Origin: Rhynchopus euleeides
Lineage: Eukaryota; Euglenozoa; Diplonemea; Diplonemida; Diplonemidae
Direction: 5' to 3'
Assembly: GCA_963210315.1 (NCBI GenBank)
Contig: OY723264.1
Span: 1,116,001-1,180,000 of the forward strand
DNA length: 64,000 nucleotides
In this document: in pieces, positions 54,601 to 60,611 of the stretch
How the letters are laid out: each line of letters opens with the position of its first letter
Position numbering within the stretch: the stretch's first letter is position 1
Translations under genes and position numbers: made by a program
The notes under the pieces: model-generated
Database searches by the model: none
The model's input: only the letters and a program-made list of their open reading frames with translations
What the model was told of the DNA's origin: nothing

Positions 54601-56320
54601 GGTGTCTATAATAAAGCGAAAGGAGTACGATTTTCGGGCACTTTTTCCACAAGGAAATGTCCGCCCTGTCCGCTACTGTCCACTACCGATTTCAAGGATC
54701 CTCCCTTCACAAAAAAATATTTTTTTTCTGGCCGGGCTAATTTTTTCTTTGGACAGGCTCTGCCAGAAATCTTTTGTGCCGGGGGGGGCCTTCGCTACCA
54801 AGTGTGACTGAGTGAGAAAAAGTGAGCTCCAGCCCACTTCCCCTCACTGACTGACGAGCTGTGACGAGCAGTGACTGGTAGCGAGGGCCCCCGGGGAAGT
54901 GCATTTTTTCCCCAAAAACTGTGCGGTTTTTGCGAGGATGCGACGCATTGGAATCCGCCCAGTTCCCAGTAAAAAAAAATCTTGAAAAAGTCATAGGGGG
55001 CCCTCGCTACCAAGTGTGACTGAGTGAGAAAAAGTGAGAAGTCAGCCATGTTTGGCTGACAACTGACGACTCGTGACTCACAGTGACTCGTAGCGAGGGC
55101 CCCCATAGTAGAAGATACTTTACTGCCGAAGGTAAACCAAGTGCGAGAAAACCGAAAAATTACGGTTTTTCGGTTTTTCGAAAAAAATGCAAAATTGTCA
55201 CGTGCAACAATTTTAGCCACTCTGACGACCCAATTTTTTTCACCACGATTCGTGAAAAGAACTTCGACAGGGCAATTCACCATAACAAAAATCGGTCATT
55301 GGGGGCCCTCGCTACCAGTCACTACTCGTCACTGCTCGTCAGCCAGTGAGGGGAAGTGCGCCGTGGCTCACTTTTTCTCACTCAGTCACACTTGGTAGCG
55401 AAGGCCCCCATTTATTCCTAGTAGAAGTCACCTAAGTGCCCAGTGTGAAAAAATCTGAATTAACTACACATATACGTGTAGCTGGTTAATAAAGGGTTAC
55501 CTACCCCCCCCCTTGTAATTGTCCGCCTCGGGGCCTCCTCGGGGGGCGGACAATTACAAGGGTTATACTGGGTACTAAGGCCTGCAGTGCGAGTGGTTGG
55601 CCTGCGTGACAAGGGTCTCTTAATCACCCCTCGCTACTCACCCCTATCACCCCCTGGGGGTGGTAGGGGTGAGTAGCGAGCCCCCGGTCACACAGAGCGC
55701 ACAAACACTATGGAATGTGCCTCTGTTGTGTTGTGTGCACGCTGCAGCCAGTGGTACAGGCTAATCCCTTGTAATTGTCCGCCTGACCTAGTAATTGTCC
55801 GCCTCGGCCAAAAATGCCAAAATGGGCGGACAATTACAAGGGGGGGGGTAGGTAAGGGAAAAATGCTGCGGAATGGGCTGTCGGTCCGGAGGACCTCAAG
55901 AGGGATGTTGTGGTGCGCCAAAGCAAACACCACGCGCTCTGCAAAGGAGTAGCCGAAGTCGGCTTGTGCCTGCAAGCCCTCCTTTTGTGTTTGTCACCAT
56001 AATTACCCTGCAATCGACTGTCTCATCACATCATGAGAGGGAGACTGCAGATCAATACCACACGACACACGAACCACCACGGTTTTTCAACCGTGGCACA
56101 CACAACCCCCACACTTGCCTGCGGTGGCACACACACAACCTTGCCTTTATGTTTAGCTAAAGTCACACCCAGCGGACCCTACTGTAATGCTACCACCCAC
56201 CACGACAAACCACAGGGACAACCTGGATCACCGGCAAGTCAATACCAATACGCAAATGCAGCAGGCCAACCCCCAATGACCCCTCCTGCGCAAGTCAGCC
56301 AGTTCAGGCAGCCTGCGTAA
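36657..56320 (+). CDS. Ataxin-2 homologue (LSm, LsmAD, PAM2-like, polyQ)
   Basis: Exons: 36657-37382, 37529-37595, 37963-38060, 38298-38645, 38865-39923, 40084-40719, and probably 56216-56320. Every join keeps frame (1,012 aa), and donors are GTATG except one GTGTG. Residues ~1-75 form an LSm domain (LVGQLVTIKMQDGGQFEGLV), and ~108-170 form LsmAD (REL..WDPSAEFEGTALC, FGVKSTYNFDDYST). A PAM2-like motif, ALNPNAQPYS, lies near residue 441. Residues ~580-980 are extremely Gln-rich (CAG/CAA) with QA, QP and poly-Q blocks. Ataxin-2 proteins bind PABP and RNA and act in stress granules and mRNA control. The last exon is inferred: its frame, acceptor (CCACAG) and Q/P/S/N-rich content fit (QPGSPASQYQYANAAG), but it lies 15.5 kb away across transposons. 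The protein may instead end at the TGA at 40723. Further exons cannot be excluded. Confidence 0.85.
37638..37725. mobile_element. Older MITE relative (type 2) in ataxin-2 intron 2
   Basis: It starts GGGGGCCTTCGCTCAGAAGT and ends GGCCCCC, with inner AAAGTGAGAAAA and GGTGACACAGAG blocks. It shares the outer GGGGGCCTTCGCT with the 109-bp family but has a different interior. No clear target duplication. Confidence 0.65.
40803..41119 (-). pseudogene. Possible remnant of an unidentified coding region
   Basis: On the minus strand, one frame gives a helical segment (VFSVVADKVASMQRALRELR, then DVHAEAEDEPLLEG) and the next frame continues with an acidic segment (DESPEPESEVGAEEQVVEAS). Codon use is host-like, but no single frame spans both and there is no start. 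It is probably a decayed element or gene fragment of unknown family. Confidence 0.25.
41351..41459. mobile_element. 109-bp MITE, subtype A
   Basis: The target duplication is AGG on both sides, and the interior has CCACGGCGCAC. It lies just after the TTAACCCTTTATTGACC sequence. Confidence 0.93.
41460..42131. repeat. AT-richer repeat spacer
   Basis: A stretch rich in A and T runs (GAAAAAAAT, TTTTTTTTC, CCGAAAAATGCG) sits between two MITEs. Its style resembles the spacers at 45375-45635, 49049-49460 and 52501-52800, which share GGTCCGGAC, CGAAAAA and CCATTCC(C/A)GG words. It is probably an old non-coding repeat family. No coding frame. Confidence 0.4.
42132..42240. mobile_element. 109-bp MITE, subtype B
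   Basis: The target duplication is CCG on both sides (42129-42131, 42241-42243). The interior has GGGCTGGAGCTCAC. Confidence 0.93.
42259..42994. mobile_element. 736-bp TIR element with TA target
   Basis: The ends are CAGGGGGGGGTCGAATAAAC and the inverted GTTTATTTGACCCCCCCCTG, flanked by TA on both sides. Inside, GAATAGTAGTACTTAG is repeated at both ends, and a perfect palindrome GAATAGACGTAC / GTACGTCTATTC lies near 42866-42892. Non-autonomous. The GGGGGGTCRAAT termini resemble those of the 1.15-kb element. Confidence 0.75.
43042..43060. repeat. (CG)n microsatellite
   Basis: Nine consecutive CG dinucleotides followed by CAG. Alternating purine-pyrimidine of this kind can adopt Z-form DNA. 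Confidence 0.9.
43264..43372. mobile_element. 109-bp MITE, subtype C
   Basis: The target duplication is AGA on both sides. The sequence is almost identical to the copy at 6976-7084. Confidence 0.93.
43454..43568. repeat. GCGCGAAGCGCG palindrome cluster
   Basis: There are three copies of CGCGCGAAGCGCG-type palindromes. One is followed by the palindrome GGGGGGCGGAGCCCCCC and one by matching G and C runs (GGGGGGGGGCCGCGCGAAGC). Strong secondary structure is expected. No coding role. Confidence 0.75.
43725..44345. repeat. Second ~190-bp satellite-like array with a GGGGGTCGG insert
   Basis: Units near 43727, 44086 and 44287 carry the GTGCGGATCG(T/C)AGTGGGGTCA and TTCTTTTGAATGTTTGG blocks of the 11218-13450 array. 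The first unit is interrupted by a minisatellite-like stretch (about 43805-44060) of GGGGGTCGG words every 20-30 bp, some inverted. Confidence 0.75.
44656..45374. mobile_element. 1.15-kb long-TIR element, copy 2 (right part missing)
   Basis: The left arm and centre match copies 1 and 3 almost base for base, starting at TA + GGGGGGGTCAAATG. Homology stops at GCTGCACA (45374), where an unrelated GCGGTACCGGTCCGG repeat begins, so the right arm is absent. Confidence 0.85.
45636..45744. mobile_element. 109-bp MITE, subtype B
   Basis: The target duplication is AGA on both sides. Confidence 0.93.
45882..46053. repeat. 50-bp direct repeats around a GAATGTCACCC palindrome
   Basis: The repeats at 45882-45936 and 46003-46053 share AAGTC(G/T)AATAAA(T/C)TAGAC and CATCATCATGTTCGTG. 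Between them lies a hairpin element with GAATGTCACCCCCC / GGGTGACATTC related to 20821-20963. This may be a large target-site or replication-slippage duplication. Confidence 0.65.
46917..47025. mobile_element. 109-bp MITE, subtype A
   Basis: The target duplication is TTT on both sides. It is inserted in an AAAATATTT-rich spacer, 70 bp from the next copy. Confidence 0.92.
47095..47203. mobile_element. 109-bp MITE, subtype C
   Basis: The target duplication is TCT on both sides. Its orientation is opposite to 43264-43372. Confidence 0.93.
47240..48387. mobile_element. 1.15-kb long-TIR element, copy 3 (complete)
   Basis: It has the same architecture as 8950-10096 (1,148 against 1,147 bp), flanked by TA on both sides. 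The arms and centre differ from copy 1 at only a few positions by eye. The right arm is followed at once by a partial tandem copy of its own end (48396-48564). Confidence 0.88.
48396..48564. mobile_element. Tandem partial copy of the long-TIR right end
   Basis: This is a repeat of the outer ~169 bp of the right arm of copy 3, from CCCCAATTCGGGCACC to CATTTGACCCCCCC, again followed by TA. It may come from slippage, aborted transposition or a solo end. Confidence 0.8.
48582..48768. repeat. GGACATGTCC palindrome array
   Basis: About a dozen GGACAT or CGGACATGTCCG words occur in 187 bp, in both orientations, interspersed with GGGC. A shorter version is at 44568-44632. This could be an array of palindromic protein-binding sites or a foldback structure. 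Confidence 0.7.
48804..48912. mobile_element. 109-bp MITE, subtype A
   Basis: The target duplication is AAT on both sides, with AATAGTTTGA-type sequence repeated further out (CAATAGTTTG 48776 and 48913). Confidence 0.92.
48940..49048. mobile_element. 109-bp MITE, subtype B
   Basis: The target duplication is TGG on both sides. Only 27 bp separate it from the previous copy. Confidence 0.92.
49126..49210. repeat. Dispersed repeat R, copy 1
   Basis: AATTGAACGTTTTTGG, then CCACTGCGACCATTCCCGGG and CCTCGGAAATCAGATTTTTG. A direct copy is at 52524-52610, so two copies bracket the hAT transposase gene in the same orientation. Confidence 0.75.
49543..52275 (-). CDS. hAT-superfamily transposase, apparently intact
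   Basis: A 910-aa uninterrupted minus-strand frame starting ATG-TCT at 52275. Residues ~1-230 are disordered, with Pro/Ala and acidic runs. Residues ~240-315 form a TTF-type zinc finger (YYCSLCRYH, CEKHAESSSHKAAVEA). The central region follows the DUF4371/RNase-H-like fold of ZMYM/hAT transposases: LLADETQNTRRQDELSLFIR with the first Asp, VSFDGASAMQG, and YIWCAAHRLNLTAL. The C-terminus has the hAT dimerisation block (CAVERSFSALRRTVTKERNR, then LRLKIEG) with the catalytic Glu. It would cut and paste an element with hAT ends. The element's own termini could not be fixed. The candidates are GGGGGGTCTCACACTTTC near 49398 and GAAAAGTGACCCCCC near 52403. It does not obviously match the CAGTGTTGTTA ends at 20685. 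Confidence 0.92.
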   Translation of the reverse strand: MSGSQRSLFTLGFSRRSNQPETGPSAATQAATPSPRLRTDYSNWSAADLKVQGELRGLRWKQTGPGYATKPEFMQRVRAHDHAPTATAPAEAAPPAEEAAAGSSSSRRRGARRRPRLLGSSDDDLWESAPAEGLQERVFVPPFTERKRKQDAQLPRLPAPQLAARGDDPGPELDWEVQHPTQPSGLGVERATRETLDVEFTAARDAAEGPSSPVREPEAAVDDAGEEEEEEDDGEEPPVYNEERRFLSQRAKHQWLISGKRGYYCSLCRYHKTVLNRTGNSALSWVDSPMANIRKLPERCEKHAESSSHKAAVEAERSRVSGTSILQSTRIVVGGNRLQLTRLIAGLWFHATYASHATGMQLVESLNRCFQLLIEQRIRGSPYLALLADETQNTRRQDELSLFIRCTTPEGHISEHFWGMAPVAGKDSATLEEAIWERLTYTTPRAEVGAEGMEVSAERIDGKRFVAVSFDGASAMQGVHGGVQALFRQRHSPHCGYIWCAAHRLNLTALWGGEHVHDVRSSINSLRDIHVFLSGSADRWAQYLRTLNDMGESELYRQMPRRRIMKSGDTRWLTNEGVTRTLIETWPGVHATIADIHAENGGAVTLGLQTTLRSPVFIASTFLLEAAFTILSPMNLMLQKGGAAFASVDNVVRVVKDDLTALKDLQPGSDKFAYGTWTAYYNAYVTPHSGRTCAEAGWLRFHETAGSEYAAKLLEQINTRFSNNNLLSAMAVFDPQRPFGQNADEDMRLITHLVDHYANPCTASATGKPDKHAPPMWDAAKVNRVQHQLPQLLRLIQVAKENSLNPEKYGFSDALAYACAREGQSLPAAVDVMHLAGAFAAGTCAVERSFSALRRTVTKERNRLSDAHVDMLLRLKIEGPGELSVKFMQDVIDDFIESAPASGRRVNFGT
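52524..52610. repeat. Dispersed repeat R, copy 2
   Basis: A direct copy of 49126-49210 (CCACTGCGACCATTCCCAGG, CCTCGGAAATGAG) on the other side of the transposase gene, 3.4 kb away. Confidence 0.75.
52803..52911. mobile_element. 109-bp MITE, subtype A
   Basis: The target duplication is TTT on both sides. Confidence 0.92.
53637..53859. repeat. GGCTCCGCCCC-family palindromic repeat, copies 2 and 3
   Basis: Two direct copies, 53637-53699 and 53797-53859, each with GGGGGGCGGAGCCCCCC and CAGCCGCCGGAGGCCACGGT, then GAACRTCTGTTGG. They are the reverse complement of 21259-21320 in the hAT-like element. Confidence 0.75.
53936..54230. repeat. Tandem pair of ~180-bp repeats
   Basis: Two units each hold GGAAAATGTGTTCTTTTGA, TGTTTGAGCAC, CCAAGACCGGGAACATAAAA and CAAGTAGGGTCACAATAAAA. 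The TTCTTTTGAATGTTTG core is shared with the ~190-bp satellite units at 11218-13450 and 43725-44345. Confidence 0.75.
54250..54358. mobile_element. 109-bp MITE, subtype B
   Basis: The target duplication is CCA on both sides. Confidence 0.92.
54784..54892. mobile_element. 109-bp MITE, subtype B
   Basis: The target duplication is GGG on both sides. Because the target is a G run, the exact end could shift by a base or two. Confidence 0.88.
54996..55104. mobile_element. 109-bp MITE, subtype C
   Basis: The target duplication is ATA on both sides. Confidence 0.93.
55301..55409. mobile_element. 109-bp MITE, subtype A
   Basis: The target duplication is ATT on both sides. Confidence 0.93.
55499..55853. 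mobile_element. 355-bp TIR element, CCTTGTAATTGTCCGCC ends
   Basis: The ends are ACCTACCCCCC + CCTTGTAATTGTCCGCC and the exact inverse GGCGGACAATTACAAGG + GGGGGGTAGGT. An extra inner CCTTGTAATTGTCCGCC / GGCGGACAATTACAAGG pair suggests a second copy nested inside. A perfect hairpin with CGCTACTCACCCCTA arms sits at 55629-55681. Non-coding. Confidence 0.7.
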
Positions 56321-57644
56321 GCCGTGCTCGTCGCGACAGGGCGATAGTGAAAGTGTGGTGATATAGGACACTCCGTAACAGTGGGAGTGAACTAAACTCT
56401 GCATCGCCGGCTAGAGTTGGTGTGTGAGGGGAGCGGGGGGGGCGACGGGGAGGTGATGGGGTGCGAACCGTAGTATTGCGTCGGGGAGAAGGGGGGAGGG
56501 GGGGGCGACACGGGCTTCTGCGCCGGGTTGGGTTCTATTTTTTTTTGTTGATCTTCTGGGAAGGGTCGACGGGGAGGGGAGTGGAAAGGGCGTGAGGGGG
56601 GAGTGGTGGACTGGAGTGGTCGCCTCTACGTTCCACGGTGAACCCGCCTCCAAAAAAAACCCCCACTACCACCCCCCCTCCACCACCGCGGGGAAGCCCT
56701 CTGCACGTGGAGGGTGTGCGGGGGGTTGGGGCTGGGTGGGGTGGACACTTGAAAAAAATTGAAAAACATAAATAAATAGGTGATGGTTCGAGAAGGGGGG
56801 GGACGTGGGGTGTGGGGTGTGTGCTGCGGTTCGTGAGGGGTTTCAGTTGGAACCTGTGTGTGAAGAATGGCTGTCGGGGTGTGGTAGAACCAAACCCCCC
56901 CCCCCCTACCCAGTGTCCGTGTTTGTTTTTCTCTCTCCCTCTTTCTCCTCATCTCCCGTTCGGCAAGCAGGAGGGCCTGCGAGTGGGCTGGGTCTAAGGC
57001 GAGTTGGGTGGGGGTGGGGGGTATTGATGTCACTAGCCGAAAAAAATATTAGAAGGAGGCGTGCAGGATCAATAATGTCAACCTGAGTGAAATCACAATG
57101 CAGAGGTCCCAAAATCGGGCGTTACGGAGGGGGGGAAACAGGGTCTTGTGGTGTCGCAACCCTTGTTTCAACGTTGCACCCCAGGGTTTTTGGAATTTCC
57201 CGAGCTTCCGAAAATTCAACACCCTCGGGAAACGTTGGGTGGTTTCCCTCCCCCCCCACCCCCCCTCCCCCCAAATGCGAAACACACAACCACACACCGG
57301 CCTGTGACGAAATGGTAGCTCCAGTGGTTGTGTGGTTTTTATTTTCCGGCCCGAAGGGGGCCCTCGCTACCAGTCACTACTCGTCACTGCTCGTCAGCCA
57401 GTGAGGGGAAGTGCGCCGTGGCTCACTTTTTCTCACTCAGTCACACTTGGTAGCGAAGGCCCCCGAAAAAAATAATACATCCCCTCTCGGCAACAAAAAA
57501 AATCCATGCGGTGTGGGGTTATGTTGGGCACACCCCATTATGCATTCCTTCTTTTTCTTTACAGTCCAACAACCAACCTGGCTACTCGCTGTTCGACACA
57601 GGTAACAGAAAAGACCAACCCCCCCCCCCCTCCCTCCCTACCCC
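56321..57644. other. Spacer after the probable ataxin-2 end
   Basis: G-rich then C-rich sequence with no supported gene. A splice-like segment, TTTCTTTACAG at 57554-57564 followed by 37 bp and GTAACAG, resembles an internal exon but does not fit the upstream frame. One MITE is present (57356-57464). Confidence 0.5.
57356..57464. mobile_element. 109-bp MITE, subtype A
   Basis: The target duplication is GAA on both sides. Confidence 0.93.
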
Positions 57645-58218
57645 CACCACGGACTAGTCGGGCAGTGACGGGTGGGGTCGACTAGTCGGGACGACGGGTG
57701 AAAACTCGACAGGCGGCACCCGTCGACTCGACGGGTGGACCCGTCGAGTCGACGGGTGCCACCCGTCGGCACGACGGGTGAACCTGCTGAAACGACGGGT
57801 GTTCCAGCCATTTCCTGTTGATATGGGCCAATTTCCATTGAAAACTAGGGGAGTACCTTGCATGGCATCAGGTTATTTTTCACGCCGAGCTATCTTCCCT
57901 GCACAGACCCACCCCCCATTACTTTCCATTTACAATTCCTAGTTGGTGAAGGGCCTCAAGTGCATGTGCGACGGCTGTTCTCGTGGATTTTCATTGTTCG
58001 AGGGATCTTGACTCTGACAAACTGTGTCAGTTTGACGGAGCAACCTACTTCATGAAGCTGATCACTTTTCTGCCAGGCAAATTTTCGCCCCAGCCCCCAA
58101 CCCTTGCACAACCCACAAGGCAGTCTCCAAGATACCGTACCCTCATCATCACCCAGGCCAAGATACCCCAAGATACCATCATCACCACCCAGGCCACCCA
58201 GACGAGCCACACCAATCA

Positions 58219-58620
58219 ATGCCAGCGGCAAAGCGTACTGCAGCGCAGGCCCTCGCCAGCGCTGTGGACATGACGGTGTTTGTACGTGCTTGGATCAACA
58301 CGTATGTTGTCGAGCGTGATGCTGATGGGTTGAGCCACATGGCCCTGAAGCAGCTTCTCGGCAAGCTGACGGATACTACCATCAAGTCGACTGATCCCAT
58401 CATCAGTCTTGCCCTGTACAAAAAGTATGAGAAGGTGGGGGGTGGGGTGATCAGCAAGTCGACCGCGAAGGATGGTCGCACGATGTACGCTGCCCGTGTC
58501 AATAGCGGGTCAGACATCGAGTTTGTCGGGTTGGGCCTCCGGAAGAGCAACGGGAAGGACCACCCGACAGGGCTCAAGGAGATGGCCGACGCCTGCCCCG
58601 CGGCACTGCAGCTATGGTGA
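58219..58620 (+). CDS. Element-encoded protein of unknown function, N-terminal part
   Basis: A 133-codon frame inside the 57645-60611 transposon. Visible segments are FVRAWINTYVVERDADGLSH and ALYKKYEKVGGGVISKS. No domain is recognised. The next frame (from 58614) overlaps its stop as ATGGTGA and continues protein-like sequence, so the two may have been one gene joined by splicing or broken by a shift. Confidence 0.4.
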   Translation: MPAAKRTAAQALASAVDMTVFVRAWINTYVVERDADGLSHMALKQLLGKLTDTTIKSTDPIISLALYKKYEKVGGGVISKSTAKDGRTMYAARVNSGSDIEFVGLGLRKSNGKDHPTGLKEMADACPAALQLW

Positions 58621-60150
58621 AGCTGTACGAGGCGGAGAAGAAACAGGCACAGAAGACCCAGCAGAGCAGGCTGGCCGTAGGCATTTTCGACGGTGCCTTC
58701 GCAACACGGTTGGTGACAGTTGCCGATAAGCAGAAGGATGAGTACAGAACGTGGTTCACGTTCAACTTCCTGAAGCAAATCGCAAGAGTGCAGAGAGGGG
58801 TTTTCGAAAAGGCGAACGTGATGTTTCGGCTCGCCTGCTTAGGGTAGCAGGGGACCATCTTGAGCTGTGGTCGGCATTTAGTAAGATGGGGTCATCTTCG
58901 CACAGGAGCGCGTTTTGTACCACACCACGAAATGACTGGTTGAAACAGCTCCACGCCTGCCACAGGGCTAGCATCCAGGAACTTCATGAAGCTGGGTTTG
59001 AGAGCCTGTACGCAGGGGTCACCCCCCCCTGCACGACATAAACGGGTTCATCGCAATACTCGCAGAGATCTTGCCTGATGGACCTGCCGTGCAGAAGGCT
59101 GTCCTTGGCAGCTCAACGTGTTCCAACATGACGGGAAACCAGGCCAGAGATGTTCTGAGTCGCTTACTCACCATTACCAAGACGAAGGGGGTGCAGCATC
59201 TACTCTGTATTGCAATGGAAATGCTTGTGCATTTCCGCTACAACGACATACCCATCAAGTACCACCAGGAGGGAAAGTGCGCGAAAGAGTTCATCTTCTC
59301 GCTCATCGCAATGCACATCCTTGTGTTTGTCCTGGAGTGGGTGTCACCTGGGAGAACATCCGAGGGGCGTGGTGTTACATATATCCATTCGATGAGCCAC
59401 TGGTTTGATCCAGAAGATGCACACCCCCTCGCCCTGAGTGACGAGGAACTGGAGAGGGGGAATGGCGTCCCCAAACGCCATGCCCTGAGGGTGACATCGC
59501 AGCAGACCGCCGAACGGGACCTGCTGCTCTTCGAAATGCAGAGGACCAAAGGCAAGGGGTGCGGCCTGCTGGACCAACCGAGCACCCCGACCCTCCTGAA
59601 GTTCGGCGCGATAAAGCTTTGCTGCTGTGTCACTGCGAGGAACGCTTGTTGGAAGGGAGCAACGGCAGCACTGCAGCGGAGACTCGAGTCCCTCAGCCTT
59701 GGATCTCACGTCACAAAAAGGGGGCGATGGGGCCAACAATTTCTGGGCGACCCGGAAAACACCACTCCAAAGGCAACGCTGCTCGCATGCATCTGCAAGT
59801 CCAAATCCTGGGGCAACAGCGAGGATGTGCCAGAAGTGCCAGAACCAACACCATCCGGTACAGTGCCTGTGCAGCAGCATATCTGCATTGTGTGCTCCAA
59901 AGTTGTCCACACGAGAGAAGCACTGTTTGCGCATTATGATGCTGCACATCGGCCACAAAACAACGCGCCGTGTCAGACCTGCACTGTCACATGCCAGGAG
60001 TGCGGCAAACGGGCAAAATCGAAGGGACTGAGCCAGCACTACCTCAGTCACCATTCGCGCGTGCTGACACAAAAGCGTTGCTGTGTTTGTTTCGAGCTCT
60101 TTAAAACCACTGTAAAGCGCGACGAGCACATGAGATCCGCGCACCCGTAA
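58614..60150 (+). pseudogene. Element-encoded protein with three C2H2 fingers, frame-broken
   Basis: Coding-like sequence continues through three frames: 58614-58847 (LAVGIFDGAFATRLVTVAD), up to about 59038 (LELWSAFSKMGSS), then 59041-60150, the longest part. The C-terminal ~90 residues hold three C2H2 zinc fingers (CIVCSKVVHTREALFAHYDA, CQECGKRAKSKGLSQHY, CCVCFELFKTTVKRDEHM), apt for binding the CGACGGGTG arrays in the TIRs. The central region (LSRLLTITKTKGVQHLL, LIAMHILVFVLEW) may be the catalytic part, but I cannot place it in a transposase family. Confidence 0.55.
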
Positions 60151-60611
60151 GTGAGGGGGGGGGGGTGTTTGGCAGTTCAGGTACGTAGGTGATTTTGTTT
60201 GTCCTCGAGAGCGGAGTGACGTCGTGGGAGGGAGTTGTTTTACCAGGCCCCCTGCCCACCTGGATGGCTCACCCCCCTCCTGGTGGTCCACCGGTGGGCA
60301 GCCCCTTCACCAACTAGGAATTGTAAATGGAAAGTAATGGGGGGTGGGTCTGTGCAGGGAAGATAGCTCGGCGTGAAAAATAACCTGATGCCATGCAAGG
60401 TACTCCCCTAGTTTTCAATGGAAATTGGCCCATATCAACAGGAAATGGCTGGAACACCCGTCGTTTCAGCAGGTTCACCCGTCGTGCCGACGGGTGGCAC
60501 CCGTCGACTCGACAGGTCCACCCGTCGAGTCGACGGGTGCCACCCGTCGTTTCACCCGTCGTCATTTCACCCGTCGTCCCGACTAGTCGTCCGGGCGACT
60601 AGTCCGTGGTG

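Larger units (their letters stand above)
40720..56215. other. Probable 15.5-kb transposon-filled intron of ataxin-2
   Basis: It is bounded by GTATGATATG at 40720 and CCACAG at 56215. It holds 13 copies of the 109-bp MITE, two copies of the 1.15-kb long-TIR element, an intact hAT transposase gene on the other strand, and palindromic, satellite and AT-rich spacer sequence. No host coding exon was recognised inside. If the last exon is wrong, this is intergenic repeat DNA. Confidence 0.55.
57645..60611. mobile_element. 3-kb DNA transposon with ~305-bp TIRs, decayed
   Basis: The ends are CACCACGGACTAGTCG and the inverted CGACTAGTCCGTGGTG, and complementarity runs about 305 bp (57645-57950 and 60306-60611). 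Each arm is packed with CGACGGGTG words in both orientations. The flanks CCCTACCCC and CCCTTCCCC could be a 9-bp target duplication with one mismatch, which with long TIRs would suit Mutator-like elements. However, the flanks are low-complexity and no MULE transposase signature is seen. The coding interior is split over at least three frames. Confidence 0.8.

Noticed and set aside
57565-57601. A possible 37-bp internal exon after TTTCTTTACAG with donor GTAACAG
   Set aside because: Joining it to the exon ending at 56316 changes the frame away from the Q/N-rich reading, and there is no partner exon downstream before the transposon.
57660-57810. CGACGGGTG repeats considered as a CRISPR-like array
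   Set aside because: Spacing is irregular, the words occur in both orientations, and they lie in the inverted ends of a eukaryotic transposon.
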